The notes beneath the pieces were generated by a model. That model saw nothing but the letters and a program-made list of their open reading frames with translations. It had not been told where the DNA came from and did no database searches. Shown here one piece after another: positions 41,172-49,675 of a DNA stretch of 56,997 nucleotides; position 1 is the stretch's first letter; every line of letters starts with the position of its first letter. The position numbers were made by a program, and so were the translations under genes. Source of the stretch: Mesorhizobium sp. M7A.F.Ca.US.008.03.1.1 (GTDB lineage Bacteria; Pseudomonadota; Alphaproteobacteria; Rhizobiales; Rhizobiaceae); assembly GCF_003997495.1 (NCBI RefSeq), contig NZ_RZRU01000033.1:1-56997 (forward strand), written 5' to 3'.

Positions 41172-43187
41172 TTATCGCCGCAACAGCTTCTCCAACTCCT
41201 CAGCATCCGTCACAGCGGGAAGACAAACCTGGCCGGTGCAGAACCAGGCGCCCGCTTTATCGGTCGGCGGCAGGATTCCACCGGGCAGCAAGGGTCGATT
41301 CGCACCCGTACCGATCGGTACGACGATGTCGACGCGGCGTGGATCCGGACATCGATTCGCCACCGGAACGAGCTTTGGGCTCTCACGGGAATCGACGATG
41401 ACGAGCTTCAGCGGCTCGATCGCCAGCGCGCAGGCGTTGACGATGCCCGCCTGGCCATAGGCCTGCTGCGCCGCGCGGCCGGCGGCATGCTCGGCGACCT
41501 CCCAGGCTTTTTCCTGCAGCTCGAGATCGCCGGTGACGGAGGCGAGGCGAACGAGCGCTTCGATGATCTGGCCGGTGGCGGACGGAATGGCTTCATCGAC
41601 ATCGCCGCGGATGCGGATCGGCACGTCGGTGCTGTCCGAAGCGGTCAGGTAATAGCCTGTCTTGTCGGTATCGGCGTGCCAATGATCGAGCTGCCCGATG
41701 AACTGGCCGGCCTGGTCGACATAGCTCCAATCCCCAGTGGCCTCAAACAGCGAGATCGCTGCGTTGGTCATGGCGGCATAGTCGCTGGACAAAGCAGGAA
41801 ACAGTTTTCTGGCGCCGAGCATTGAATGCGGCAGACGGCCGTCGCGGCTGGCAGTGGTGATGTGAGTGAAGGCCTTTGCCGCCGCATCGATCCAGTCAGG
41901 CCGCGCCAGCGACCGGCCGGCCTCTGCAAGCGCTGCGATCATCTGGCCGTTCCAGTCGGTGAGGGTCTTTGCGTCAAGGCCGGGCCTAACCCGCTTTTCC
42001 CGGACTGCAAGAAGTTTCGCCTTGAGCGGGCTGATCTCTTCGCGATCGATCACATAGGACGATTGCTGGGACCGTGTTTGGCGGACAACCGGCTTGCCTT
42101 CCCAGCCATGCGGGCTGGATAGGGTGAAGTACTTGAGAAACAATGAGGAATCCTCACCGAGAGCGGCTTCGATCTCTTGCCTGCTCCAAGTGTAGAACAG
42201 GCCCTCCTCGCCGTCGCTGTCGGCGTCGAGACTGGCGGCAAAAGCGCCGCCGTCGACGCGCATTTCGCGCAGCAGCCAGTCGATCGTCTCTTCGATTCGC
42301 CCCCGGAACAATTCATTACCGTTTGCGGCATAGGCCCAGTTGCAGAAGCGGATCAGCTGGGCGTTGTCGTAGAGCATCTTTTCGAAATGCGGCACCAGCC
42401 ATTCGGCGTCGGTCGAGTAACGGCTGAGCCCGCCGCCGATATGGTCGTAGATGCCGCCGCTGACCATCTGTTCGAGGCTGTTGAGGACGTCGTCGCGATG
42501 GCTGGCGTTGCCGTCGCGCAGCCAGGACAGCCACAGCGTTTGCATGAACGGCGCATTGGGAAATTTCGGCGCGCCGCGCAGGCCACCCAGATCACGGTCG
42601 ACCATGCCGTCTATGCCCCTGGCCAATTCCGCCAGCGCATCGCGGTCGAGCACGGTTCTGGCATGCGAGCCGGCAAGCCGCGCCTCGACATGTGTGGCCA
42701 GGCCGTCGGCGCTCTGGTTGAGGCTCGCCCGCTTCTCGCGCCAGGCCTTGTCCACCGCCTCCATCACCTGGATGAAACCGGGGCGGCCATAGCGCGGCTC
42801 GCGCGGAAAATAGGTGCCGCCCCAGAATGGCTTGCCGTCCGGGGTCAGGAACATGGTCAGTGGCCAGCCGCCCTGCTCGCCCATCGCGGACAGCGCCGCC
42901 ATATAGATCTGGTCGATATCCGGACGCTCCTCGCGGTCGACCTTGATATTGACGAACAGACGGTTCATGACGGCGGCGACGCCATCGTTTTCGAAGCTTT
43001 CATGCGCCATGACATGGCACCAATGGCAGGCCGCATAGCCGACCGAGAGCAGGATCGGCCTGTCCAGAGCCTTGGCCTCTTCGAGCGAAGCCGGCGACCA
43101 GGCCCGCCAGTGGACGGGATTGCCGCTGTGCTGCTGCAGATAGGGGCTGGCTTCTTCAGCAAGCAGGTTTTGCGCGGGCAGCGTCAC
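41172..43187 (-). CDS. Thioredoxin-domain protein of the YyaL/spermatogenesis-associated 20 family
   Basis: A protein of about 671 residues. The N-terminal thioredoxin-like domain has LLAEEASPYLQQHSGNPVHW and the CxxC motif SVGYAACHWCHVMAHESF, followed by VDREERPDIDQIYM and QGGWPLTMFLTPDG. The rest is an alpha/alpha barrel like cellobiose epimerases. Function is unknown across the family. The start is uncertain: GTG 43187 gives an N-terminus like B. subtilis YyaL; TTG 43196 or ATG 43268 are possible, the latter overlapping the divergent mnmE start. Confidence 0.88.
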   Translation of the reverse strand: MTLPAQNLLAEEASPYLQQHSGNPVHWRAWSPASLEEAKALDRPILLSVGYAACHWCHVMAHESFENDGVAAVMNRLFVNIKVDREERPDIDQIYMAALSAMGEQGGWPLTMFLTPDGKPFWGGTYFPREPRYGRPGFIQVMEAVDKAWREKRASLNQSADGLATHVEARLAGSHARTVLDRDALAELARGIDGMVDRDLGGLRGAPKFPNAPFMQTLWLSWLRDGNASHRDDVLNSLEQMVSGGIYDHIGGGLSRYSTDAEWLVPHFEKMLYDNAQLIRFCNWAYAANGNELFRGRIEETIDWLLREMRVDGGAFAASLDADSDGEEGLFYTWSRQEIEAALGEDSSLFLKYFTLSSPHGWEGKPVVRQTRSQQSSYVIDREEISPLKAKLLAVREKRVRPGLDAKTLTDWNGQMIAALAEAGRSLARPDWIDAAAKAFTHITTASRDGRLPHSMLGARKLFPALSSDYAAMTNAAISLFEATGDWSYVDQAGQFIGQLDHWHADTDKTGYYLTASDSTDVPIRIRGDVDEAIPSATGQIIEALVRLASVTGDLELQEKAWEVAEHAAGRAAQQAYGQAGIVNACALAIEPLKLVIVDSRESPKLVPVANRCPDPRRVDIVVPIGTGANRPLLPGGILPPTDKAGAWFCTGQVCLPAVTDAEELEKLLRR

Positions 43188-43248
43188 GATGGGCAAACTC
43201 GGGTGGTCGGATGGGCGTGAAGCTAGGGCGGTTCGGTAGAGCGGGCAA

Positions 43249-44577
43249 ATGATTTCAGGCGATTCCATCGTAGCGCTGTCGAGCGGCCGGCTTCCGGCCG
43301 GCGTTGCCGTCATCCGCATTTCAGGCCCGCAGACTCGATTCGCAGTCGAAAGGATTGCCGGAGGTATGGTTAAGGACCGCGTCGCGGTCTTGCGCAGGTT
43401 CACAGCGCCCGACAGGGCCGTGCTCGACACCGGCCTGGTCGTTTTCTTTCCCGGTCCGGCCAGTTTCACCGGCGAGGACGTCGCGGAATTCCATGTTCAT
43501 GGCGGTCGTGCCGTTGTGGCCAAAATGCTGGAGACGATCGCAGGCCTTGACGGCGTCAGGCACGCGGAAGCAGGCGAATTCACACGTCGAGCCTTTCTCA
43601 ACGGCAAGGTCGACCTGGTCGAGACCGAGGCTCTGGCGGATCTCGTCAGTGCCGAGACCGAGGCGCAGCGCCGCTTTGCTGTCCAGAATGCCGAAGGCGT
43701 TCAGAGCGAACTCTATCTCAGCTGGCGCCGCAGGCTGATCCATGCCCGCGCCATGATCGAGGCCGAGATCGATTTCGCCGATGAGGATGATGTCCCCGGT
43801 TCCGTTTCGGATACGGTTTGGTCCGATGTCAGAACGATGATCGGCGAGATCCACCGGCACATTGCTGGATATCACGCCGCGGAGATCATTCGCGACGGCT
43901 TCGAGGTGGTCATTCTTGGCGCACCCAACGCCGGTAAGTCGAGTCTGTTCAATGCCCTGGCGCGGCGGGATGCCGCTATAGTAACGGATGAGCCCGGCAC
44001 GACGCGGGATCTGCTTGAAGTGACACTTGACCTCCAGGGGCTGCGGGTCAGGCTCACGGATACGGCCGGGCTGCGCGATGCGCCTGGCAAGGTCGAGGCG
44101 ATCGGCATCGAGAAGGCGAGGGCTAAGGCGCATGGCGCGGATCTCTTGTTGCTGCTCAGGGATGTCGCCGATCCCAGGGCGATCGGACCGCTGCCGACCG
44201 AGGCGCCGATCTTGCGTGTCGGCACCAAGCTTGATCTGCTGGAAAGCCGCGCGGCGAGCGGCGCGGCGGAGGATGACGTTGTCATTTCGGTAAAGAACGG
44301 GACGGGCGTGGAGGAACTGCTGGCGGAAATCGGCCGTCGGGCGGCGGAAGCAGCCGGCAGTGTCGGCGATGTTTTGCCGTCGCGTCTGCGCCACGTCGAA
44401 TTGCTTGGCGCGGCGAATAGCCACCTGCTTCGCGCAACCGACGGCCAGACTGGCGGGCAGGAATTGCGCGCCGAAGAGTTGAGGCTGGCGGCCGACCGCC
44501 TCGGCCGAATCGTCGGGGCGATCGATGTCGAGGACATGCTTGACGTGATCTTTTCGCAGTTCTGCATCGGGAAATGA
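43249..44577 (+). CDS. mnmE: tRNA modification GTPase MnmE (TrmE)
   Basis: A 442-residue protein with an N-terminal tetrahydrofolate-binding domain (IVALSSGRLPAGVAVIRISG), a helical domain and an inserted G domain: GAPNAGKSSLFNAL (G1), TDEPGTTRD (G2), DTAGLRD (G3) and GTKLDLL (G4). It ends with CIGK, containing the conserved C-terminal Cys. With MnmG it makes cmnm5U34 in tRNA wobble positions. Part of the classic mnmE-mnmG-rsmG-parA-parB run. Confidence 0.96.
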   Translation: MISGDSIVALSSGRLPAGVAVIRISGPQTRFAVERIAGGMVKDRVAVLRRFTAPDRAVLDTGLVVFFPGPASFTGEDVAEFHVHGGRAVVAKMLETIAGLDGVRHAEAGEFTRRAFLNGKVDLVETEALADLVSAETEAQRRFAVQNAEGVQSELYLSWRRRLIHARAMIEAEIDFADEDDVPGSVSDTVWSDVRTMIGEIHRHIAGYHAAEIIRDGFEVVILGAPNAGKSSLFNALARRDAAIVTDEPGTTRDLLEVTLDLQGLRVRLTDTAGLRDAPGKVEAIGIEKARAKAHGADLLLLLRDVADPRAIGPLPTEAPILRVGTKLDLLESRAASGAAEDDVVISVKNGTGVEELLAEIGRRAAEAAGSVGDVLPSRLRHVELLGAANSHLLRATDGQTGGQELRAEELRLAADRLGRIVGAIDVEDMLDVIFSQFCIGK

Positions 44578-44590
44578 CTCACGTGAAACA
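44575..44590. promoter_or_regulatory. parS: parS-like site at the end of mnmE
   Basis: TGACTCACGTGAAACA, 14 of 16 positions of the consensus TGTTTCACGTGAAACA. Identical to the site at 44721-44736. It overlaps the mnmE stop codon. Confidence 0.7.
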
Positions 44591-44720
44591 ATGCTCGCTG
44601 GGAGGGACCCGCGATGCCGGGATTTTGGCGAAGCGCCCGTGGATGACGAAGGCGGGATGCTCAGACCAGGTCGCCGCGCTGTGCCGGCGGCGTGACTCAC
44701 GTCAAACGCCGGAGGCTTGA

Positions 44721-44736
44721 TGACTCACGTGAAACA
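44721..44736. promoter_or_regulatory. parS: parS-like site between mnmE and mnmG
   Basis: TGACTCACGTGAAACA, 14 of 16 consensus positions. A more degenerate relative (TGACTCACGTCAAACG, 12 of 16) lies at 44693-44708. Confidence 0.7.
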
Positions 44737-44758
44737 CGCGCGATGGCAGACGCAATGC

Positions 44759-44774
44759 TGTTTCACGTGAAACT
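44759..44774. promoter_or_regulatory. parS: parS site upstream of mnmG
   Basis: TGTTTCACGTGAAACT, 15 of 16 consensus positions; the best intergenic copy, and the third clear site within 200 bp. ParB would load here and spread. Confidence 0.9.
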
Positions 44775-44850
44775 TGTTGCGGAGTTTTCTTGACAGCACT
44801 GCTTGGCGGGGACATGTGTCCCTCAATCTTTTGAGTCTGGGACGTTGGGA

Positions 44851-46731
44851 ATGGCCAATCACTATGATGTGGTTGTGGTGGGCGGCGGTCACGCGGGTTG
44901 CGAGGCGGCCAGTGCTGCCGCACGCGCTGGTGCCAGGACCGCGCTGGTGACGCTGCGTTTCGACACGATCGGCGTCATGTCGTGCAATCCGGCGATCGGC
45001 GGGCTCGGCAAGGGTCATCTGGTGCGCGAGATCGATGCCATGGATGGCCTGATGGGTCGGGTGGCGGATGCGGCTGGCATCCAGTTCCGCCTGCTCAATC
45101 GCCGCAAGGGCCCCGCGGTGCGCGGCCCCCGCACGCAGGCCGACAGAAAGCTCTATCGCCTTGCCATGCAGGAAGCGATTCGGAACCAGAACGATCTCGA
45201 GGTCGTCGAAGGCGAGGTTCTGGACTTCGAGATCGTCGATGGGCGGATCACGGCTGTTCTCCTGGCCGACGGCAGGCGGCTTGCCTGTGGCGCCGTCGTT
45301 CTGACGACCGGGACCTTCCTGCGCGGGCTTATCCATATCGGCGAGGAGAAGATTGTCGCCGGCCGCATGAACGAACAGGCCAGCCTTGGCCTGTCGGCGA
45401 CGATGGACCGTGCTGGCTTCAAGCTCGGACGGCTGAAGACCGGCACGCCGCCGCGGCTCGATGGCCGGACCATCGACTGGGCGTCGCTGGAAAAGCAGGC
45501 CGCCGATGAAGATCCGGTGCCGTTCTCGCTTATGACCGATCGCATCGAGACGCCGCAGATCGATTGCGGCATCACGCGCACGACCACCGCCACGCACGAG
45601 CTGATCCGCGCCAATCTCGGCCGCTCGGCCATGTATTCCGGCTCGATCGAAGGCGTTGGGCCGCGCTATTGCCCGTCGATCGAGGACAAGATCGTCAAGT
45701 TCGGCGACAGGGACGGCCATCAGATCTTCCTCGAGCCGGAAGGGCTCGATGACGACACGGTTTATCCCAATGGAATTTCGACATCGCTGCCTGAAGATGT
45801 GCAACTCGAGATCCTGAAAACCATCCCGGGCCTGGAGGGCGCAACCATGCTGCAGCCCGGCTATGCCATCGAATATGATCATGTCGATCCGCGCGAGCTG
45901 CGTCAGACGCTGGAGACGAAGCGCATCAGTGGTCTCTTCCTCGCCGGGCAGATCAACGGCACGACCGGTTACGAGGAGGCGGCCGGGCAAGGGCTGCTTG
46001 CAGGCCTCAATGCGGCGCGGCGGGCGGCGGGCAGCGAGCAGATCGTGCTCAGCCGCACCGAGGCCTATATCGGCGTGATGGTCGACGATTTAACCAGCCG
46101 CGGCATCAGCGAACCCTACCGGATGTTCACCTCGCGGGCCGAGTTCCGGCTGTCGCTGCGTGCCGACAATGCCGATGAGCGGTTGACGCCGCTGGCGGCG
46201 AAATTGGGCATCGCCTCGGCGCAGCGGATGCAGCGCTACGAACATGTCATGCAAGGCCTGGACGAGGCGCGGGATCTGGCGAAGTCGCTCACAATGACGC
46301 CGAACGAGGCGGCGCGATACGGGCTGGAGATCAACCGGGATGGCGTGCGCCGGTCCGGTTATGAACTGTTGTCCTATCCCGATGTCGATGTGGCATGGCT
46401 GGCTCGTGTCGATCCGCGCTTTGCGGACATCGACTGCAAGACGGCGGAGCGCCTCGAAACGGAAGCGAAATATTCGGTCTACCTGGATCGCCAGAAAACC
46501 GACGTCGCGCAGATCCGGCATGAGGAGAGCCGGCTGATACCGGAGACCATCGATTTCGCCGGGGTGCCGGGTCTGTCGAACGAGCTGAAGCAGAAGATGC
46601 AGGCGCGGCGGCCGCGTTCCATCGCCGACGCTCAGCGCATGGAAGGCATGACGCCGGCAGCGCTGGCGATCATTGTCGCGCATGTCCGGCATGCGGAGAG
46701 CGCCCAGCGCCCACAAAGGGATGTTGCGTGA
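44851..46731 (+). CDS. mnmG: tRNA uridine-5-carboxymethylaminomethyl modification enzyme MnmG (GidA)
   Basis: A 626-residue FAD protein, partner of MnmE. FAD motif DVVVVGGGHAGCEAASAAAR, then MSCNPAIGGLGKGHLVREID, LKTGTPPRLDG and AGQINGTTGYEEAAGQGLLA. Start ATG 44851 follows GGGA; the frame upstream is open but has no homology. It overlaps the rsmG GTG start by four bases. Confidence 0.97.
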   Translation: MANHYDVVVVGGGHAGCEAASAAARAGARTALVTLRFDTIGVMSCNPAIGGLGKGHLVREIDAMDGLMGRVADAAGIQFRLLNRRKGPAVRGPRTQADRKLYRLAMQEAIRNQNDLEVVEGEVLDFEIVDGRITAVLLADGRRLACGAVVLTTGTFLRGLIHIGEEKIVAGRMNEQASLGLSATMDRAGFKLGRLKTGTPPRLDGRTIDWASLEKQAADEDPVPFSLMTDRIETPQIDCGITRTTTATHELIRANLGRSAMYSGSIEGVGPRYCPSIEDKIVKFGDRDGHQIFLEPEGLDDDTVYPNGISTSLPEDVQLEILKTIPGLEGATMLQPGYAIEYDHVDPRELRQTLETKRISGLFLAGQINGTTGYEEAAGQGLLAGLNAARRAAGSEQIVLSRTEAYIGVMVDDLTSRGISEPYRMFTSRAEFRLSLRADNADERLTPLAAKLGIASAQRMQRYEHVMQGLDEARDLAKSLTMTPNEAARYGLEINRDGVRRSGYELLSYPDVDVAWLARVDPRFADIDCKTAERLETEAKYSVYLDRQKTDVAQIRHEESRLIPETIDFAGVPGLSNELKQKMQARRPRSIADAQRMEGMTPAALAIIVAHVRHAESAQRPQRDVA

Positions 46732-47360
46732 GTTCACTATCCCTAGAGAGCCTGCAGGATGCGGCAGGCCCGGTTTCACGTGAAACATTCGATCGGCTGG
46801 TGGCATTCGAGCAGATGTTCCAGAAATGGAATCGCAGCATCAACCTTGTCGCGCAATCGACGTCTGGCGATGTCTGGCAGCGCCACATCCTGGACAGCGC
46901 GCAGCTCGGGCGCATAGAGCCAACTGCCACGCGCTGGGTGGATCTCGGCTCGGGCGGCGGATTTCCGGGCCTTGTCATGGCCTTCCTGCTTGCCGAGCGC
47001 GCTGGCGCCAGCATCGATCTGGTTGAAAGCAATCGAAAAAAGGCATCCTTCCTGCAGACCGTGGTCGGGCAGTTCAGCCTGCCGGCGCGAGTCGTGGCGC
47101 GCCGCATCGATGACAGCCATGCGCTTGTTTCGACACCGCAAATCGTCACGGCTCGGGCGCTGGCCTCGCTTTCGACCTTGCTCGACCTGTCGGCGCCATG
47201 GCTGACGTCAGGCGCGCGCGGCCTGTTCCACAAAGGCCGGGATTATCGCGCCGAAGTGCAAGAAAGCGTTAACCGGTGGTCCTTCGATCTGGTAGAACAT
47301 CCCAGTGTGACCGACCCTCAGGGCGTCATCCTTGAACTGTCCAACCTGCGACCTGTCTGA
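46728..47360 (+). CDS. rsmG: 16S rRNA (guanine-527-N7) methyltransferase RsmG (GidB)
   Basis: A 210-residue SAM-dependent methyltransferase: FQKWNRSINLVAQSTSGDVW near the N-terminus and the SAM loop WVDLGSGGGFPGLVMAFLLA. Methylates G527 of 16S rRNA. Start GTG 46728 overlaps the mnmG stop (GTGA). A parS site lies in its first codons. Confidence 0.95.
   Translation: MSSLSLESLQDAAGPVSRETFDRLVAFEQMFQKWNRSINLVAQSTSGDVWQRHILDSAQLGRIEPTATRWVDLGSGGGFPGLVMAFLLAERAGASIDLVESNRKKASFLQTVVGQFSLPARVVARRIDDSHALVSTPQIVTARALASLSTLLDLSAPWLTSGARGLFHKGRDYRAEVQESVNRWSFDLVEHPSVTDPQGVILELSNLRPV
46772..46787. promoter_or_regulatory. parS: parS site inside rsmG
   Basis: GGTTTCACGTGAAACA, 15 of 16 consensus positions, translated as part of PVSRETF in RsmG. 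About 0.6 kb upstream of parA. Confidence 0.88.
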
Positions 47361-47393
47361 TCCGCGACGGGTCAGACTCTTTGGCGACCCAAA

Positions 47394-48215
47394 ATGAATT
47401 TCTGGCATAGACCCATGATGAAGAATGGCCCCCGAATCATCACCGTAGCCAACCAGAAGGGCGGTGTCGGCAAGACCACCACCGCCATCAATCTAGCGAC
47501 TGCGCTGGCCGCGATCGGCGAAAAGGTGCTGATCGTCGATCTCGATCCGCAAGGCAATGCCAGCACCGGCCTCGGCATCGACCGCAAGGACCGCACGGTC
47601 TCGTCCTATGACGTGCTGACCGGCGAGCTGGAGCTGGAGGCTGCGGCCATCCCGACGGCGGTGCCTGGCCTGTCGATCGTGCCGTCGACGCTCGACCTGC
47701 TTGGTATCGAAATGGAGATCGCCTCGGCGCCCGACCGGGTGCTCAAGCTGCGCAATGCGCTGCGCGCCGCGACCGAGCGCGGGGCGCCGTTCGGCTATGT
47801 GCTGATCGATTGCCCGCCGTCGCTCAACCTTTTGACTTTGAATTCAATGGCTGCAGCCGATTCTGTTCTTGTGCCGCTGCAATGCGAGTTTTTCGCGCTC
47901 GAAGGTCTGAGCCAGTTACTGGAAACGGTCGAGCAGGTTCGCCGTTCGATCAATCCGGATCTCACCATCCAGGGCATCGTGCTGACCATGTATGACGGCC
48001 GCAACAATCTCGCCAACCAGGTGGTGCAGGACGTGCGGGCACATATGGGCGATAAGGTCTACGAGACCGTCATTCCGCGCAATGTTCGGGTGTCCGAGGC
48101 CCCGTCCTACGGCAAGCCGGCGATCCTCTACGATTTGAAGTGCTCGGGCAGCCAGGCCTATCTGCAACTGGCGTCGGAAGTGATCCGCCGAGAGCGCAAG
48201 TTACGCGCCGCTTGA
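47394..48215 (+). CDS. parA: Chromosome partitioning ATPase ParA
   Basis: A 273-residue Walker-type partition ATPase with the deviant Walker A NQKGGVGKTTTAINLATAL, VLIVDLDPQGNASTGLG and VLIDCPPSLNLLTLN. It forms a nucleoid-bound gradient that pulls ParB-parS complexes. No N-terminal HTH, as expected of chromosomal ParA. The start may be ATG 47394, or 47415 or 47418 nearer the conserved core. Followed by parB 69 bases later. Confidence 0.95.
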   Translation: MNFWHRPMMKNGPRIITVANQKGGVGKTTTAINLATALAAIGEKVLIVDLDPQGNASTGLGIDRKDRTVSSYDVLTGELELEAAAIPTAVPGLSIVPSTLDLLGIEMEIASAPDRVLKLRNALRAATERGAPFGYVLIDCPPSLNLLTLNSMAAADSVLVPLQCEFFALEGLSQLLETVEQVRRSINPDLTIQGIVLTMYDGRNNLANQVVQDVRAHMGDKVYETVIPRNVRVSEAPSYGKPAILYDLKCSGSQAYLQLASEVIRRERKLRAA

Positions 48216-48284
48216 TGAGGCTGGATGCATAGTTAAGAGCCGATTCGATACCGAAACGATCTGGAATAGCCAACTGGAATAAAG

Positions 48285-49172
48285 ATGAGCGAAGACCTTT
48301 CGAGAAAGAGACTGGGGCGTGGGCTGGCGGCGCTGATCGGCGAGATCGATCGCCCAGTAGCGCCTGAAAAGCCTGGCATGAGCGCCGACGGCAAGGTGCC
48401 GATCGAGTTCCTGACCCCCAATCCGAAAAATCCGCGCCGGCATTTCGGCGACGCCGAGCTGACGGACCTCGCCCAGTCGATCCGCGAGCATGGCGTCGTC
48501 CAGCCGGTGGTGGCGCGGCCATCGCCGACACAGGCCGGCCGCTACGAAATCATCGCCGGCGAGCGGCGCTGGCGCGCCGCGCAGCGCGCCGGGCTGTCCG
48601 AGATCCCGGTCATCATCCGCGAGGTCAACGACCGCACCGCGCTCGAACTGGCGATCATCGAAAACGTCCAGCGCACCGACCTCAACGCGGTCGAGGAAGC
48701 ACTTGGCTATCAGCAGCTGATCGATGAGCACGGCTACACCCAGGCCGATCTCGGCCAGGTGATCGGCAAAAGCCGCAGCCATGTCGCCAATACGCTCAGG
48801 CTCTTGAAGCTGCCGGAAGTGATCCGCGACATGCTGATCGACGGCGCGCTGTCGGCGGGCCACGCCCGCACGCTGGTGACGGCGGAAGATCCGGCCGGCC
48901 TTGCCAAGCGCATCGTCGAAGAAGGACTTTCGGTGCGCCAGGCCGAAGCGCTGGCGCAGATGCCGGCCGGCACCAGCAGCGCCAGGGAAGCCAGGCCCGC
49001 GCCAAGTCCTGACGAAAAGGACGCCGACACGCTGGCACTGGAAAAGCTGTTGACCGATACGATCGGCATGATTGTGTCGGTGGATCACAAGGGCAAGGGC
49101 GGCGTGCTGCGGGTGGCATATCGGTCGTTGGAGCAGCTTGATGAGCTGTGCCGCCGGCTGAAGCAGGATTGA
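48285..49172 (+). CDS. parB: Chromosome partitioning protein ParB
   Basis: A 295-residue CTP-dependent clamp protein. N-terminal CTPase domain with IREHGVVQPVVARP, ETAGER-like IIAGERRWRAAQRAG and ENVQRTDLNAVEEALGY; HTH in LGQVIGKSRSHVANTLRLLK; dimerisation domain at the C-terminus. Loads at parS sites nearby. Ends in a strong terminator. Confidence 0.96.
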   Translation: MSEDLSRKRLGRGLAALIGEIDRPVAPEKPGMSADGKVPIEFLTPNPKNPRRHFGDAELTDLAQSIREHGVVQPVVARPSPTQAGRYEIIAGERRWRAAQRAGLSEIPVIIREVNDRTALELAIIENVQRTDLNAVEEALGYQQLIDEHGYTQADLGQVIGKSRSHVANTLRLLKLPEVIRDMLIDGALSAGHARTLVTAEDPAGLAKRIVEEGLSVRQAEALAQMPAGTSSAREARPAPSPDEKDADTLALEKLLTDTIGMIVSVDHKGKGGVLRVAYRSLEQLDELCRRLKQD

Positions 49173-49207
49173 TGTAGTTAGCCGGCGAATTATCTTCTGG
49201 ATTGAGC

Positions 49208-49240
49208 AAGGGCTGGCGATTGCCAGCCCTTCTCTTTTTC
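49208..49240 (+). terminator. Rho-independent terminator of parAB
   Basis: Stem AAGGGCTGGC/GCCAGCCCTT with loop GATT, followed by CTCTTTTTC, 36 bases after the parB stop. Confidence 0.9.
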
Positions 49241-49250
49241 AGCGCTGATG

Positions 49251-49309
49251 ATTGGCGAAATCGGCGAAGCCGCGAATCTCCCACCTTGAGGGGAGATGGC
49301 CGGCGGGAT
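49251..49309. repeat. Family-1 half copy
   Basis: Spacer words ATTGGCGAAATCGGCGAAGC followed by CTCCCACCTTGAGGGGAG and ATGGCCGGCGGGA. The opposite half is missing. Confidence 0.6.
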
Positions 49310-49349
49310 TGTTCCTGTCTTACAGCGGCGTGCGTTTGGCGAATGGCTT

Positions 49350-49491
49350 CCCCCACTCCGTCGCTGCTACGCAGCGCCACCTCTCCCCCCTCCGGAGGGA
49401 GAGGAAGGGAGCCAAGCTCGGCAAACTCGCGCCTTTCCTCTCCCCCGTCGATCGGGGGAGAGGTGTCGTGCGAAGCTCGACGGAGTGGGGG
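49350..49491. repeat. Family-2 palindromic repeat, full copy
   Basis: CCCCCACTCCGTCGCTGC at the left and AGCTCGACGGAGTGGGGG at the right enclose hairpins CTCTCCCCCCTCCGGAGGG and CTCCCCCGTCGATCGGGGGAG. The gap 49173-49671 between convergent parB and holA holds the terminator and repeats only. Confidence 0.8.
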
Positions 49492-49627
49492 TCGACCTTT
49501 CACCAAAGCAATACCTCTCACTGGATTGCCGCTGACCGAGTTTTCGTGCGCGCAGGCCAGAGCGGGTCGGTTCGACTGAATGCGACCTCCTTGCGACAGA
49601 TGGAGGCCAGCGCTTCACGCGCAACGA

Positions 49628-49675
49628 CCCCTCTGTCGCCTTCGGCGACATCTCCCCCTCGAGGGGGGAGATCAG
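49628..49675. repeat. Family-1 half copy at the 3' end of holA
   Basis: CCCCTCTGTCGCCTTCGGCG, then ACATCTCCCCCTCGAGGGGG and GAGATCAG. It overlaps the last codons of holA, so the repeat contributes the stop codon region. Confidence 0.6.

Noticed and set aside
43188..43469. Longer N-terminus of the YyaL-like protein across the mnmE start
   Set aside because: The extra residues are antisense to mnmE and have no family similarity.
44693..44708. Additional parS site TGACTCACGTCAAACG
   Set aside because: Only 12 of 16 consensus positions and the central palindrome is broken; noted as degenerate, not called.
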